Assembly (NCBI RefSeq): GCF_907165205.1
Contig: NC_058198.1
Location: 4,875,001-4,939,000, forward strand
Direction of reading: 5' to 3'
DNA from: Coccinella septempunctata
Lineage: Eukaryota; Arthropoda; Insecta; Coleoptera; Coccinellidae
DNA length: 64,000 nt
Below the pieces are notes generated by a model. That model had not been told where the DNA came from, did no database searches, and saw only the letters and a list, made by a program, of their open reading frames with translations. Positions 1 through 13,900 of the stretch are shown here, in pieces. The translations under genes were made by a program, and so were the position numbers. Position 1 is the stretch's first letter. Each line of letters opens with the position of its first letter.

Positions 1-1911
1 TTAGTTCGTTATAATTTTCTGGGATACTGATGATGAGAAAACTTCCTCCGAAGTCGGGATATGTGCGAACAGAACTCAATGCTTGTAATGCTGAGTATGA
101 TGAATAATGCAGAAAAGGCTTGGGAATTTCCTGTTTCTTCTTTCGCGTGTCAAAAACGAACCTACCAATTTTCTATTGAAATCGTGAAACGCCCAATTCA
201 GCCAGATCCATCCAAACGAGATTTCAATCCGGAAAAAAAATTCAAGGATTCCTCACAAAATTCGTTCGAGAATGAACGAACAAGCAACGATCGCGTTATG
301 ATACCTAAAATGATACAGTCGTGGAATTTCTGAATTTCTAATTGGCTACGAAATAAAAACAATTACCAGGAGTGTTCACCGATGTGTAAAGGTCGTTGAA
401 ATACCATAGCCGTAGAGAATTCACCATCAATCTGCGCGAATGAAAAAAGTTAATTGTTTAGATTGAACAATTACCGATAAATCTAATATTCTCTCGGTAT
501 GGAGAAATTCTGTAGCATGTAAAGCCACGGCTCTTTTCACAGCGACAAAGTTTCAAAGCGTTGATGGGATTATCCACTCTCAGCTTGCGTTGAAAATTGT
601 TGTAATTCTTAGGAAGCACGCCTGAAAGAGCCTCAATGGCAATGTGGCATACAAAGCGGCGTTTCTATCCGAAGAGTATACAGGCGAAAACACGGAAAAC
701 GTGATTAAAAATCTAAAGAAATCTTCGTGTAATTTATATAAGTCCACATGAAGGAGATTGAAGCAAAGGTAGTCACAAAAAAATGCAGCGATAACATCCT
801 CAAAACTCCTCAATCTGTTCCTAGCCCCATCTATATCTCATTCACGGAACTTATAGTTATATAGATTACCGACTAGAAGCAGATTCCATTATACAGTATA
901 GAGTGCGCGCATTCATTGTCTGTGCGATTAGTCTATACAAAGATAGATGGCGCAATAGGAATTTATTACAGTGACCTTAGCACTCGTTAGGGTCAATCTA
1001 AAATAGATTTAACCAGTATGCCACGAGTTCCATCTTTTTGGGGCGATTTGCCTTATAAAACACTAACGAAATGAATTTCATGAATACCGAGGCCAAAAAC
1101 ACTACCCTTTGCTCTATGAGTCGAATCAATACTACCCACCCCTGTCCGTGATCGGTGCTAACCTCACTTTTGTCAAACTGACGTGGATTTATTTACATTT
1201 GCGTTTGGTAATCATCTATAATCTCAATTTTCTCGGGCTTTTTTCGATTTTCTCTGATCTGTCTAAAGTTTAGATTGTTACCTTGGCACAGTCTAATTAT
1301 TCGACTTTCATTCAGTAGATAAATGGAATTTATTCCGTATTTCAATAATGGTACACTGTTTTAAAGGAAAAGAGGCTAACTTAGATGAAGTCCTGTCACA
1401 TTGAAACGTCAAAATTCATTGCAAAATGAACAGTGATTATTTCCGCAATAAATTCCGTTGAATTTCCTTCCACACTCATCATTCCCACAAAGTATGACCC
1501 TAAAATGATATTGAATATTTTCAGGCACAAGAAACGACTGAAATAAAGAAATCAATAGATTTATCTGAAAGTAATCCTCACAACAAGGTTCACAAATTGC
1601 TTTAGCGATAGTGACTCAATCGAGAAAACTCTATAACCACATGCGCAAAGTGGTTGAATAATTTTCTGGAAAGCTAACATTATTTAGATAAAGTTGATTA
1701 TGACAACGAAAAATCTTGAGGCGAGAATTTTCAATTTATTGAGCATATCGAACGATTCGAAGATTATTTGATTTTTCATGCCTCATCAGTTGGATTCCAC
1801 CGCGATATTTACGATTCTACATAAAAATTTTTATCGAAACGGTGTAGCGTTAATTCTTGTTTTATGAAGAGGCATTAATTCATCACATATAAAAGTTTCA
1901 CTTGAACTCAC
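1..1911. other. Intron or downstream flank of the spectrin-repeat gene
   Basis: This stretch follows the donor of the last minus-strand exon found, at 1912. It is AT-rich and I see no further exon with both a good acceptor and a good donor. A 90-codon plus-strand frame at 61-333 is short, lacks a recognisable domain and is within chance expectation. The next exon of the gene should lie beyond the left edge. Confidence 0.5.
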
Positions 1912-4900
1912 CTTCAATTCTAGCGCTTTTGCCTCGATTTCAGTCTTTGAATATTTTGTTTTCAAATCTAAGGGCTGGAGAGCCTGCTCCATAGTTTTAA
2001 TCCATTTCCTTAGGCATTTGATTTCATGGTCTAGATCTGAAACGAAACATAACCACTGAAATTAGGGAATAGGAGACACATCATAGGAAGAAATATCGAT
2101 TGAGATTTCGAACGAAGGCCCAACCTCCTTTCCTCGAACAAATCTCGCAATTTTTCAGTAACCTATTTATGTCATGTCTGCAAGTTTGAACATATTCTCA
2201 ATTTGATCATCCTTAGAGAAATCTACTCAAGAAAATAGGCTTATACTAGTAAGCCGGTAGATCTACTATATTGGTAGATACACCTGTTGTATGATAATAT
2301 TAAATATGACCTTAGAACCGCCCATGACCCTGCAATCTTTATTTTTCGTTCCCTGTGAAAAACTGGCTAAAATCGTAGACTCTTTATCACGTCGGGATTT
2401 TTTCGACTTTAATTTGATTGTCTCCGTTGGTTTTGCCGCATGACCTGTTTTGTAGATTAATATTATAGACATGTAACCAAAAATACTCTTTACTCGAAGA
2501 AACAGGAGTCGTAGATAAAAACAAAAAAAACATGAAAAGCAAAGATGAAGAACTATGCTAATTATGTTCTTAAAATACGCTGAAAAAGTGCGCCGGGCCC
2601 TTTTTCAACGCACCTACATTGAAAACACGCTTGAACAAATGAGTTCCAAGGGTGCTAGTTGAATCAACAAACGTTTGTGATATCAAATCCTTGAAATATC
2701 TCCCCCTGAAACTTTTATTCTGATTGTATTCATTGCAGAGGGCAAAAACTAAATTATTTTATGAAGAATATAAAAGTTAGAATACCCTTATCTTTAAAAA
2801 GTTCCATGAAGTCGTGTGAAATATTTATTTGCCAAGCGTTCATAAGAAACCGCAATTTTATTTCATTTTCATGCACGTTACAAACGACCTAGTGCGCCTA
2901 GTCTTCTTTCAGTGGATTCCCGGATCCAATATGAATTTACCTGCCTTTATAAAAAAGAGAACTAGTTGAGGGAGAGAATAGATAATGATTGAAATGGACG
3001 TTAAGGATTTAGAGTTCAGTGCAATGAGCAGTAGATATAAATAATAATACAAGTGACATGACATAATGATTAGGTGCATTTTGAATCAGCAAAGCCAGTT
3101 TTCAAACAAAATATCTCGAATTATTATATGATACAAACCAGAAAAACAATAAACTCTTGTGAATTGCTACTTCTATGAAGATAAAAATATATTACCATTC
3201 TTTGTATTATTAATTTTCGAAAATTCACTTGGGATATGTCCAAATGCTTTTTTCTTCTAATTAACCTACCTAAACAAGATTCCTGTTCGCAGTGTCCGCA
3301 TTCTGAAGCACCTAGAATACTCGAAATAGTATCCCATTTCGAATTTAGGTGTCCCAAACGCCATGTGACCTCGTCTTGAACCTCTGGATGTGACTGTACA
3401 AGTTGACTAGCTCGTTCGTTCAGCAAGTTCATAAGCGGGCTATGTTCAAGCACCAAGCTTTGACATTGCTGGAACAAAAGAACACCGTTGAAAGAGCAGA
3501 AAAGTCAAAATAATGAAAAAACAATACATTCTGGAATAATAACGATGGACACGTTCACAAAATCACAAAAAGCTCATTGATTAGTCATTGTATGACTCCT
3601 CCATGCTTTGGAACCCAAATCAGTTATGCCTTGTTTCTAGAAGCCAATGTCAAAAATTCATTAAATAACTTATTCAATCAGTAAAATTCAAAATAAAAAC
3701 TGCTATAAATTAGGATGTATTTTCATCAATTGACAACGAATTTTCTACGGAATCAGTAAACTATTATACATAATTTTTTTATTATCAATTTTCCATAATA
3801 AAATGCATTATAAAAGCTTAATTTCCACAGGAATCCTAAAGTATCTTTTCTACTCCTCTAATGAGAATTGAGATATACAATAATTCATGTCTTTATCGGT
3901 TTGGTTCCATTTCAAATTTAAAGGATTAAAATACATCGAAACTTCAAGTGTTAATGTGAAATGATTTGTAATAAGTAGCTATAAAGATTGATGTAAGCAG
4001 CAAAAAATGTTTTGTATGCTGAAAAATTATATTTTATAACATGGATCGCGAGGAAAACTCATGTGTGGAAAGAAATACTCACCAGTCTTATGGCTTTATC
4101 TGTAATACTTTCTTCTTTGCCGTAAATCATCTCCTGAACACTATCGATCAGTGAATAGAGTTTGGAGTATTCGACAATAAAGTCATCCAGAGTACTTTCC
4201 CTTTCTTTCCTATCCAAGGCTATATCAGTTTTGACTTCCTGAAAAAAAGAAGACTTTGATTATTTGTAAATACATCACATTGGACGGAATTCCTTAGAAG
4301 AATTGGTAAATACATGAAAAAACAGAAACCTTTTGGAATCATTCGCGTCAATTCAACTTTATACGAAAAAATTCGTCCAATTTGACAGTTCGATTCATCA
4401 AATCATTGATGAACTTGTTCAATTTCTGTAGCTCGGATATCACAGAATTCAGTTTTCAATCTGGCAGGGTCTCTGGTGCAGATGCAATTTCTGTGAAATC
4501 AATTCGTACATATTTTACGTTCAATGGACCGATTTCAGGTATTTTTTCGACAAAGTGGGGATTCATTATTTGGTAAATAATTTTCTTGAAAAAAATCTTT
4601 AAAAGAAGCAACTGAAACTTCCTGAACTTCACCAACAAATGTGGAAATTTAAGACTAGGAACTTTCCCTTGTTTTTTCGCAACAATAGACGATATTCAAT
4701 GCTTCACACGTGGCTTGGTCGGCTAATAATTACCACATGATACGACTGAACGAAACGAAGGATATCGATACTCACTTGGCACTTATCAATTAGATGGTTG
4801 TCCATAATATAGTTGTAGTTCTCCTGTAAAGACATCCAAAAATCATCCCTCTGCTCGCTGGAAGTGGTGCTGCCCCAAGATTTTCTCACGTTTGGAGACT

Positions 4901-7900
4901 TGACCCTTTTCTTCGTTAAACTGTTGAACTGTCTGGACTTTATTTCTCTTTCCCGGGTTGCGGCATCTGGCGCTTGAAGCGACGAAAGGGAAAAACTGTT
5001 TTTCATCGTGGAGTTCCTACAACCTGAAAGTCAAAATGATAACATGACAAATTTTTGTGGCACTAAACTGGTGTGTTCGATTCTACTGAACACTTCTAAT
5101 TCGTTCGACGGCTTATAAGACAACGTTATAAAAAGAGAAAACGATTTGAATTTCATATTCGGGACAAAATTTATAGTCCGAGAATTTAAGGGCATGATGA
5201 TATGGATATTACAACGTCTGTTTATTAATAGGAGGTGATAAAAGACGTTATAAAGTTATCAATTGTGAAAGTAGGAATATTTTTGACTATCATTCGTAAG
5301 GAGAATGTACATATACCCTTTGAACCAAATTGGTATGATCGCAAATTCAACTTTCAATTTCCATCTCGACTGAAAGAACGCCATGTAACAGGGTTAATGC
5401 ACTTGAACTTCAAACTCGAGCTCTGATTACAGTCCAGGAGTTTTGAATTAAATAGAAATCTATTTTAATACCTCGTCATATAATCTGCGCTTTGGACGTG
5501 TAATAAAATGGTAATGAAGGGCCGTAAAAATAAATCATCGCAAGAAAGTGGAAAAACTACAGGAGATTTTCGTCAGGTAGTTTTTTCGCGAGATCAGTCA
5601 TGATGTGGGAGTATTCAACTATAAATAGAACTACACTTATGATCCTGATGGAAGATCAGTTCTTCGGAATTGATTTCGATGCACATCGTATTTTTCAGCA
5701 TTCTGTCTAGAGACAAATAAAATACCTGGGATTAAATGGGCATTCCAATTCCGCTTCCTATATCAAATATCTAGGTGCTCCTGAATATCAGTGCCTGAGG
5801 TCATTCTGAATTCTTAAATCTCGAAATTAAGATTTCATTAAACAGGCAAAGCTGTTTTCAAACCGATTCCTGACGTCATTGCCTCGCTGGAATCGATAGA
5901 TTCTAATCATCTTCGAAGCTCATTTCTCGAGCTCAACACGAAACTGACGAATCGTCGAATTTGAATGCAGGAATTTTGTCGTTGAAATTTCCTCCTGGAT
6001 CCTTCGTTCAGTATGGTGGGAACTTCTGAAAATCTGTTTACCAGCACTAGAACAACCGAGGAATATAAATATGCGCTGATTACATAAGTAACAACCGGTT
6101 TTCTGATACGAAAACTTATCAACCGTATGCAGGCATCCAACACTTGCAGCCAACAAGTGAATATTGAAATCTTGATATCAAGAATATCTTGGAAAAATGA
6201 GCACACATGACATTGACGATTATTTTTTGGTCTCGAATATTGTACATGCTCCCAAAAAGCTACGAGAACCGTTGTTGAATGGCACTGGATATTCCTCTCG
6301 AATTTCGAAAGAAGAACAGCCCAATTATGCTCAAAACCCCTCACTATTGCGATTGTAGGTACAAATGGCTGTGAGAACATTTCCAAATCAATTCTTTTTC
6401 GAGTTGGATTAATTGCAGCCAGAAAGATCTGGCAACAGAGCGCACCCTTCGAGTGGTCCAATTGTTCGTATTGCAAAAGGTGAGTCACGTACACTCGGTG
6501 TCTCCGAAAGGGGAGCACGACCCTCCCCAACTGAATTTTCATTCGGAAATATGTTCTTAACAGCGAAAACGCACGGCCCATTTCGCCAATCGAATCGCAA
6601 ACCCAATTATGCGTTCTATTTTTCGATATCGATGATATTTCATAGCCGGTATCACTTATCTGCGAACAAGGGATACGCGTTTTATGCTTTATTGGTCCGG
6701 TGGAGCGTGAAAGCTAATGATTAAAACCGTCTAGCCTAGTAGATTCGAAAGAAAAGGATACTCACTTGTTCCTACGGGCATTTTGACGGTGGCTGATTTT
6801 GAAGAGCTTCACTGGAGTGTCAAGTTACCTAATTAATTCCACCATATCTGAAAGGAAGAAGTTCACGTGTTAAATTCACCGATTGTCGCCATTTTCAATT
6901 TGAGCAAACTGTCAGTTCAATGCAGAGTAAATCAACTATTCCAAAATTAGCCACAGAATGGAATGCAGCTCAGAATAATGGTATGTAAATCCAAACCCTT
7001 CACCCTCAGACTGGAGGTAGCCAAAGTCTTCATGACAAAGCATCCACAATTTTTTTAATAGGAATGAATATGAAAATCACCGAAATTCTGAACAAAAGAG
7101 GCCGTCGCAGCAAAAGGAATTAGGACTAACCAAACGCTCTGTATAAACACTAAAAATTCAATTCAAAAGGATTTAATGAGATTCGAATCAATATTGAAGG
7201 AGAAACGGACAAAAAACTAGAGAAATGAAAACAGCAGCATTAATGACAAACTGTTATTTATATCAGATTAATATGGACTTCTATCTAACAAAGAAATCTG
7301 AAAATATCTTCCGGAGGGTTTCGAACTTTATATATTCTTCGATTGAAGCCAAAATAATCCCTGAAGGCTGCTGGCGAATACTTGCCGAAACGTTGTATGA
7401 ATGATCCAAAAATTAGTACTACTATTTAATACCAGATAGAAAATTGCCAACATTAAACTGTTAGGATATCGGTAGCATGTTGAGTCCTAGCAATGAATAT
7501 CATCCAAATTAATTGGCAATCATCAACGTTATCACATTTGACCGTATTTACTAACTTACTAAGAAAAATCCGGTATCATCGAAGAGTGTTGGCATCAGAG
7601 AAACAGTTTCTGAAAATTCAGAAGATAATAACTTCATCAGATCCGTATTGCCACGATGCCGTGCTTCACAATAATTAAATGGGAAATTATTCGAAACTCT
7701 ATCGTAAGGAGTAATAAATGAAATTCGTCAAAAATTTCAAATAGTACTTGTAGTTTACTGTTATTATCTCAGCACATACAACCCAACTAACAATTAATGT
7801 TTTATAAATGGCTTAAACGTTTACAGAACTATATTTTTGAAATATCAATGTCGGTATAAACCGATATAAGCCTATAAACCGAAAAAGGGCGAATTCTTGT

Positions 7901-10900
7901 GCAGAAATGTTGATCTTTAATTTGTTTTATTATGGCTTCCACAAGCTGAATTTTGGAATTCGAACACTCAGTAGAAAATAGTATTACGGATCAATTTTAA
8001 AAAATTGTTCAACAATATCGTATTTTTTCTAGAATATACCGAAATTTCCACAAATCATCCCGATATACGTCATTCATTGTTGCATCATCGATAGAATAAC
8101 TGGTGTAGTATTCCACCATCGATCGATAAATAATCATTCCGAAATTTGGGGAAGTTGAGAGTTTTGAACTCCAACTCGGTTAAAGATTGGGTTCGGGAAA
8201 ATTAATCGGTTAATACGCGAATTCGGGAAACGGGACAAACAATAGAAACATGTTAAAGGGTGGGCTTGATGCATTGTTGCATCATCGATAGAATAACTGG
8301 TGTAGTATTCCACCATCGATCGATAAATAATCATTCCGAAATTTGGGGAAGTTGAGAGTTTTGAACTCCAACTCGGTTAAAGATTGGGTTCGGGAAAATT
8401 AATCGGTTAATACGCGAATTCGGGAAACGGGACAAACAATAGAAACATGTTAAAGGGTGGGCTTGATGCATTGTTGCATCATCGATAGAATAACTGGTGT
8501 AGTATTCCACCATCGATCGATAATCATTCCGAAATTTGGGGAATTTGAGAGTTTTGAACTCCAACTCGGGAAACGATTCGGTTAGGGAAAATTAATCGGT
8601 TAATACGCGAATTCGGGAAACGAGACAAACAATAGAAACATGTTTAAGGGTGGGCTTGATGCATTGTTGCATCATCGATCGAATAACTGGTGTAGTATTC
8701 CACCATCGATCGATAAACATTCCGAAATGCGGGGAAGTTGTGAGTTTTGAACTCCAACTCGGTTAACGATTCGGTTCGGGAAAATTCATCGGTTAATACG
8801 CGAATTCGGGAAACGAGACAAACAATAGAAACATGTTAAAGGGTGGGCTTGATGCATTGTGGCATCATCGATAGAATAACTGGTGTAGTATTCCACCATC
8901 GATCGATAATCATTCCGAAATTTGGGGAAGTTGAGAGTTTTGAACTCCAACTAGGGAAACGATTCGGTTAGGGAAAATTAATCGGTAAATACGCAAATTC
9001 GGGGAACGAGACAAACAATAAAAACATGTAAAAGGGTGGGCTTGATGCATTGTTGCATCATCGATCGAATAACTGGTGTAGTATTCCACCATCGATCGAT
9101 AATCATTCCGAAATTTGGGGAAGTTGAGAGTTTTGAACTCCAACTCGGTTAACGATTGGGTTCAGGAAAATTAATGGGTTAATACGCGAATTCGGGAAAA
9201 GAGACAGACAATACAAATATGTCAAAGGTTGGGCTGCGTAACTCCGCCTCTAGTAATTCTGATGCGAGTAGCATTAATTTCCAGTGCCGGTCCCAAGCCC
9301 GGATAAAGGAGGAGGGTGCAGCCTCGAAATTTAAAATTTCAGGAACGAAAGAAGAACGAACATAGGCTGGACCTGTCGCTTGGGATATAAACACGCCACT
9401 CGCTGAGACAGGGACGAGTACAATACACGATAGAGGTGAGTGAACAAGGGTTATACATTATGTGGAAATAAATTGACTAGGGTGATTGTGTAGATATTTT
9501 TGTAAATGTGCATTTTGGTAGTGTGAATAAATTAGTTAAAACGAAGTCAGACTATATCCATTACAATACGAACATTTTTTGAATCTGTATAACCACCTTA
9601 TAGGTATATTCACTTGTATAGGTTGATTCTTTTACGCTTTATGGAAATTATATTGAAATTATTATAAATGCTTCTGTTTTTCTGTTTCAGATTTTTCTGT
9701 TTTTCTTATGACCGTGTTCATGATAATTATATAATAATTTTTTGAAGGTTATGTCCGCGTGCAATATGCTTTAGACAGCAATAATATCAAAAATAAGACA
9801 TTAAATGAATTTTATGAATGTTTCACATAGCGCTAATAAAATCGTTTCATAGGTGTTCGTGAAGGAACAAACTAGTATCAGATAACACCAGTATACATCT
9901 ATTATGAAACAATTTTGTTCGGTGAGCTGAAATGTCGCATAAAATTGTTGTATGGACGTTTATAAAACAATATTATAATTTGTTGTAAAAACGTTTTGTA
10001 GTTTTTAACTAAGAACGTTTTTAAGACTCCCTCACAAAACAAAATACTTCTCAAAAGCTTTATTGTGTCACTGGCAATTTTATTGAAAAAATTTGTATTC
10101 GGCAAGCAGTAATAAAGCAATTATAAAATAAAATAGCACGAACAGTTAGAAATTATAAAATATCTCTGCTAGTTGGGAAAATTATATGTTGACCTATAGG
10201 ATTAAGATGAATGACATTATTAAGATATGGAGTTCCAGGTGCAGGTGAATGCTCACCGATCTTATTCGGAGATAACACCGGAACCGAGCAATTATCTCAA
10301 TAACATTGTTCATTTCTTATAAGTTCCTTCACTCGTGAGTTTGTTTTGTACTTTGGGAATTATGGTCTGCCGCTAGAGTGCTTTCTAGAGAAAAAATCTT
10401 TCAGGACAGAAACAAGTTTTTTATGTACATAGGTATCAGCCTGAAGTTTAATTTTAGCAAATAAATACTTGAGATTCAAAAAATGAAGTCTCTACACTGA
10501 CAAATTCTCCGACAAATCGGTTCGACCGATTTTCCAAAGGAGTATTCTGGGACACAACGGAAAAATCTGGAAGAAGCAAATATCGTTGAATGAAAAAAGA
10601 GTTATTCGAGGAAATGACAATATCGAAAAACTCTCCTTACAGAATTCACAATAACTACAACTAACTATTTTTCATTTAAATATCGTGTGCTGCGTCTCAA
10701 TGCTGTTCGGTGAAGGAAAAATCAAATAGCAAAATTGGAGTTCATTCTCCAGTTCCCTAACAGAAAAGGATGGTGTGAAAGAGCGATCGTTTCAACATCA
10801 CTCCAGAAATAAACCTCGAAAAGTCTTGAGCATCAAACAAGACGCTAAGTGCCATCGTCTACTGCACTCAGTGTATTTATGGATAACCTATGAAATAACC

Positions 10901-13900
10901 AGAGAGAAACCTATTTCGAGGTTAGATTTATTATTCATCAGAATAATCCTGAATAAAAACGGACAGGTGAACGTCAAACCTTTGCGTATAATCGTTTTTA
11001 TTAGCATATCTACGCTTTCTTGCGACTATAAATTTTAGTTATAACAGTTTTCCGCTGACAAATTTACACAAGCATATAAGCTCGGGGATCTTACGACTCT
11101 CCAACACGAACATTCCTCACTTCGGGGTACGCGGGTGGGGCTCCAACTCGAGTTTTCATTGATCTAGGTGAAACCGGCGATTGTTCTGCTTTATATCGAC
11201 AGTTGTTGAAAAGCCTCATTCGCTGTAGAAAAATTGATAGCACGAATGGGACGCTCCTTCGAAAATCCAAGTAAGGAATATTTATGTGTCAATCAGAAGC
11301 TCAAGGCGAATGCTGTACTATATTTCAGGCTAGTTGACTGGTTATGCATGATTTTGAAAAAATCATAGCATTGAAACAAATGATACAAAACATTTACTGA
11401 GAATATCGGATATGAAAATCCTAAGAGATATTGGTCTTAGAGAGGATGAACCATACCAGAATAGCCAGCATTGCCCAGGAAGGAATCAGTAAACCTAAGG
11501 AAGGGAGATATCGTTGAAGTTTTACCCCTTAGAAACAGAATAGGGTTGAACAGCCTTCACAAGAACAGACCTTGTTGAGGTCTTCTAGAAGAAGATGAGA
11601 TAAAGATTTTGAGATGATAACCAATCCTTAAGATCATCAAACAGAGATATTCCTCGAATGGCAAGAAATACTGTTGAAGGTCCATTTATCACAGTCAGAA
11701 TTGACCGAACACATTCCCAAGAACCGTGTTGTCTCAAACAGTGAAAGCACGAATAAGCAAGATGTGTGTATACCTCTCATCACGGAATTCCCATATATCA
11801 AGTAAAGAAGGCGATCACTCTCGATCAGAAACTATCTAGATACATCAGCTACTTATATGAAACAATGATAGGTTAATTAGGTTCAGATTTGAAGATCTTA
11901 TGTAGCACTTTCTAACATCCCTGTATCTGAGGAACCCGACACACATTTCCTTACATATAAGGCATATGACCTGCAGTATTATAAATTCATTCATGACTTA
12001 TTACCTAATTACCTTCCACACAATTGTGTCCTTCTGATAATTACCAGCCATATACGTATGATTCGGAATGATTTAAATATGTTGGAAGCACGGGCTTTTT
12101 TTTTTCAGGGGTACTTTCTCCGATGCGAGACAGTCTATCGGTCCGGTGGTTGGGTGAATACAGACTTTCTGCAAACTTCAACAAGACGCAGCAGCATCTA
12201 TTGCGTTTATTCGCCAACTGCATCACTTTTTCTGCAATCGGAGAAGTTTCCCAGAAATAAACTCTTATTGAAGTTTTTACTCGCAGTTTTTCATATATAG
12301 TTCCAGAATATTAACTAATAATTGAATGAAATTAACATTTCCTTGTTCAAAAATTCATCGCATTCAACGAATTGACTAATTCTAAAAAGAATCAGGCAGC
12401 CTGTATACAAAAAGAATAGACGAAGACGGTCGCTGATACTGATTTGAAGACTGAATTTCTGTAGAATTCCGATATGCTATTAAACGTCGAAATAGTTGTG
12501 GTCTGAATGCCCCGCCTTATTAATTTATTCACGCCATTGGGATTGTGAACTTGTTATTAGCAATTTGTCCTCAGAATCGATCTATTATCGATCTGAAGCA
12601 GGAAACGCATCGAAGATGTTACCGACCACCCAGTGAACCGTGGGAATCCATTTGTATTTTTATGAGACAGATGCAATATCGAAAGAAAAGCGAGCCTACA
12701 TCAGACTCGATCATTACACAATCAATTGAAAAAAATTCGGCAATTTTTTATCGAATCAGAAACTTTTCACATATTGAGACAGAAAACCCATAGGAAGTTT
12801 CAAGAAAAACTTTCCTTCAATTATTTTCACACACGCGAGCATCAAACTCAAATTAACAATGTTACTCCAAAAATTTGGGTTCAAATTATTCAGGAAATTT
12901 CAAGAGCTACCCATATTTATATCTATTGAAATAGTTAATATAAAAATATTCTGCCAATTTAATTCATTTGCAGTCAGAAAAGTATTCATGTTTCAAGCTT
13001 ATCCATTTTCTCCTGGACATCCTGTATACTTTATGAGAATCATGACAAGAGAGTCGAATTTGACAAATTTTTCCTTACTTCATACATTCAATATTAAACT
13101 AACATCGAAAGAAAGAGATTGAAGAATAAACTAAAATGATCTTGAATTTGAGCCCTCCTTTTAGTATTATGTTGCTTATACGAAGCCTGAATCTTGATTA
13201 ATCCTGCAGAAGCTACGCATTCAAAAGCGTATTGAAATGTTACCGTATTTATACCTTCGCCAGCTAGACCAGGAATATGGACAAATCAACTTTTTTACTT
13301 TCGTCTTGAATGTACATGAGGAACATGGAGGAATATACACAGTTCATTGCATGTTGCAGGAATTGCTGGACATCGAAACCTAAATAAATGGTATCAACTG
13401 ACAGCTGCACTGTCATACAAGAGAAAATCTAACCCATTATTCTAGAAGAATTTCATGGATAAAGTTATTATAAAAAAGAAGGTCCAACCCTCAACACTGA
13501 TGAAGCATATTACAGATCCTATCACATTTTTGTTCGAGAGTTTCGCTCATGACATTTGAGCACAGGAAAAATTAATCTAGCTGAACATCAAAAGAGCCAG
13601 CAGTATTTCCCACAAAACGTTTCTTGTCTGACCAAAAATCTCTGTCCACGTCTCCGTTGAGGAATCAAAGAATGCAAGTATGGAATTCTATATTTACTAA
13701 AGACCATTTCACAACATTGATGCTTCAAACTTGAAACATCTGTCGAATATATTTAAAAAATAACTTCCGCTTACGCAATATAATCGACGCACTTCTGGCA
13801 AGAAAATACAAATTAATAATCATTATCGAAGCTTGAAAAGAACTCTTTCAATGCGTGAAAGTGTAGGTGGAAGCTGAAATAAATAAGAAAAAATCACATC

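Noticed and set aside
6419..6479. Plus-strand exon with ideal splice sites (AATTGCAG acceptor, AAAAG then GTGAGT donor)
   Set aside because: No partner exon on the plus strand could be found, and the region belongs to an intron of a minus-strand gene. A single exon is not enough for a call.
8134..9143. Repeated 66-77 codon minus-strand frames
   Set aside because: They are the same frame recurring in each unit of the tandem array and have no features of a protein.
10519..10530. ggttcgacc motif resembling a tRNA B box
   Set aside because: No matching A box or cloverleaf arms at the right distances, and no tRNA was found anywhere in the window.
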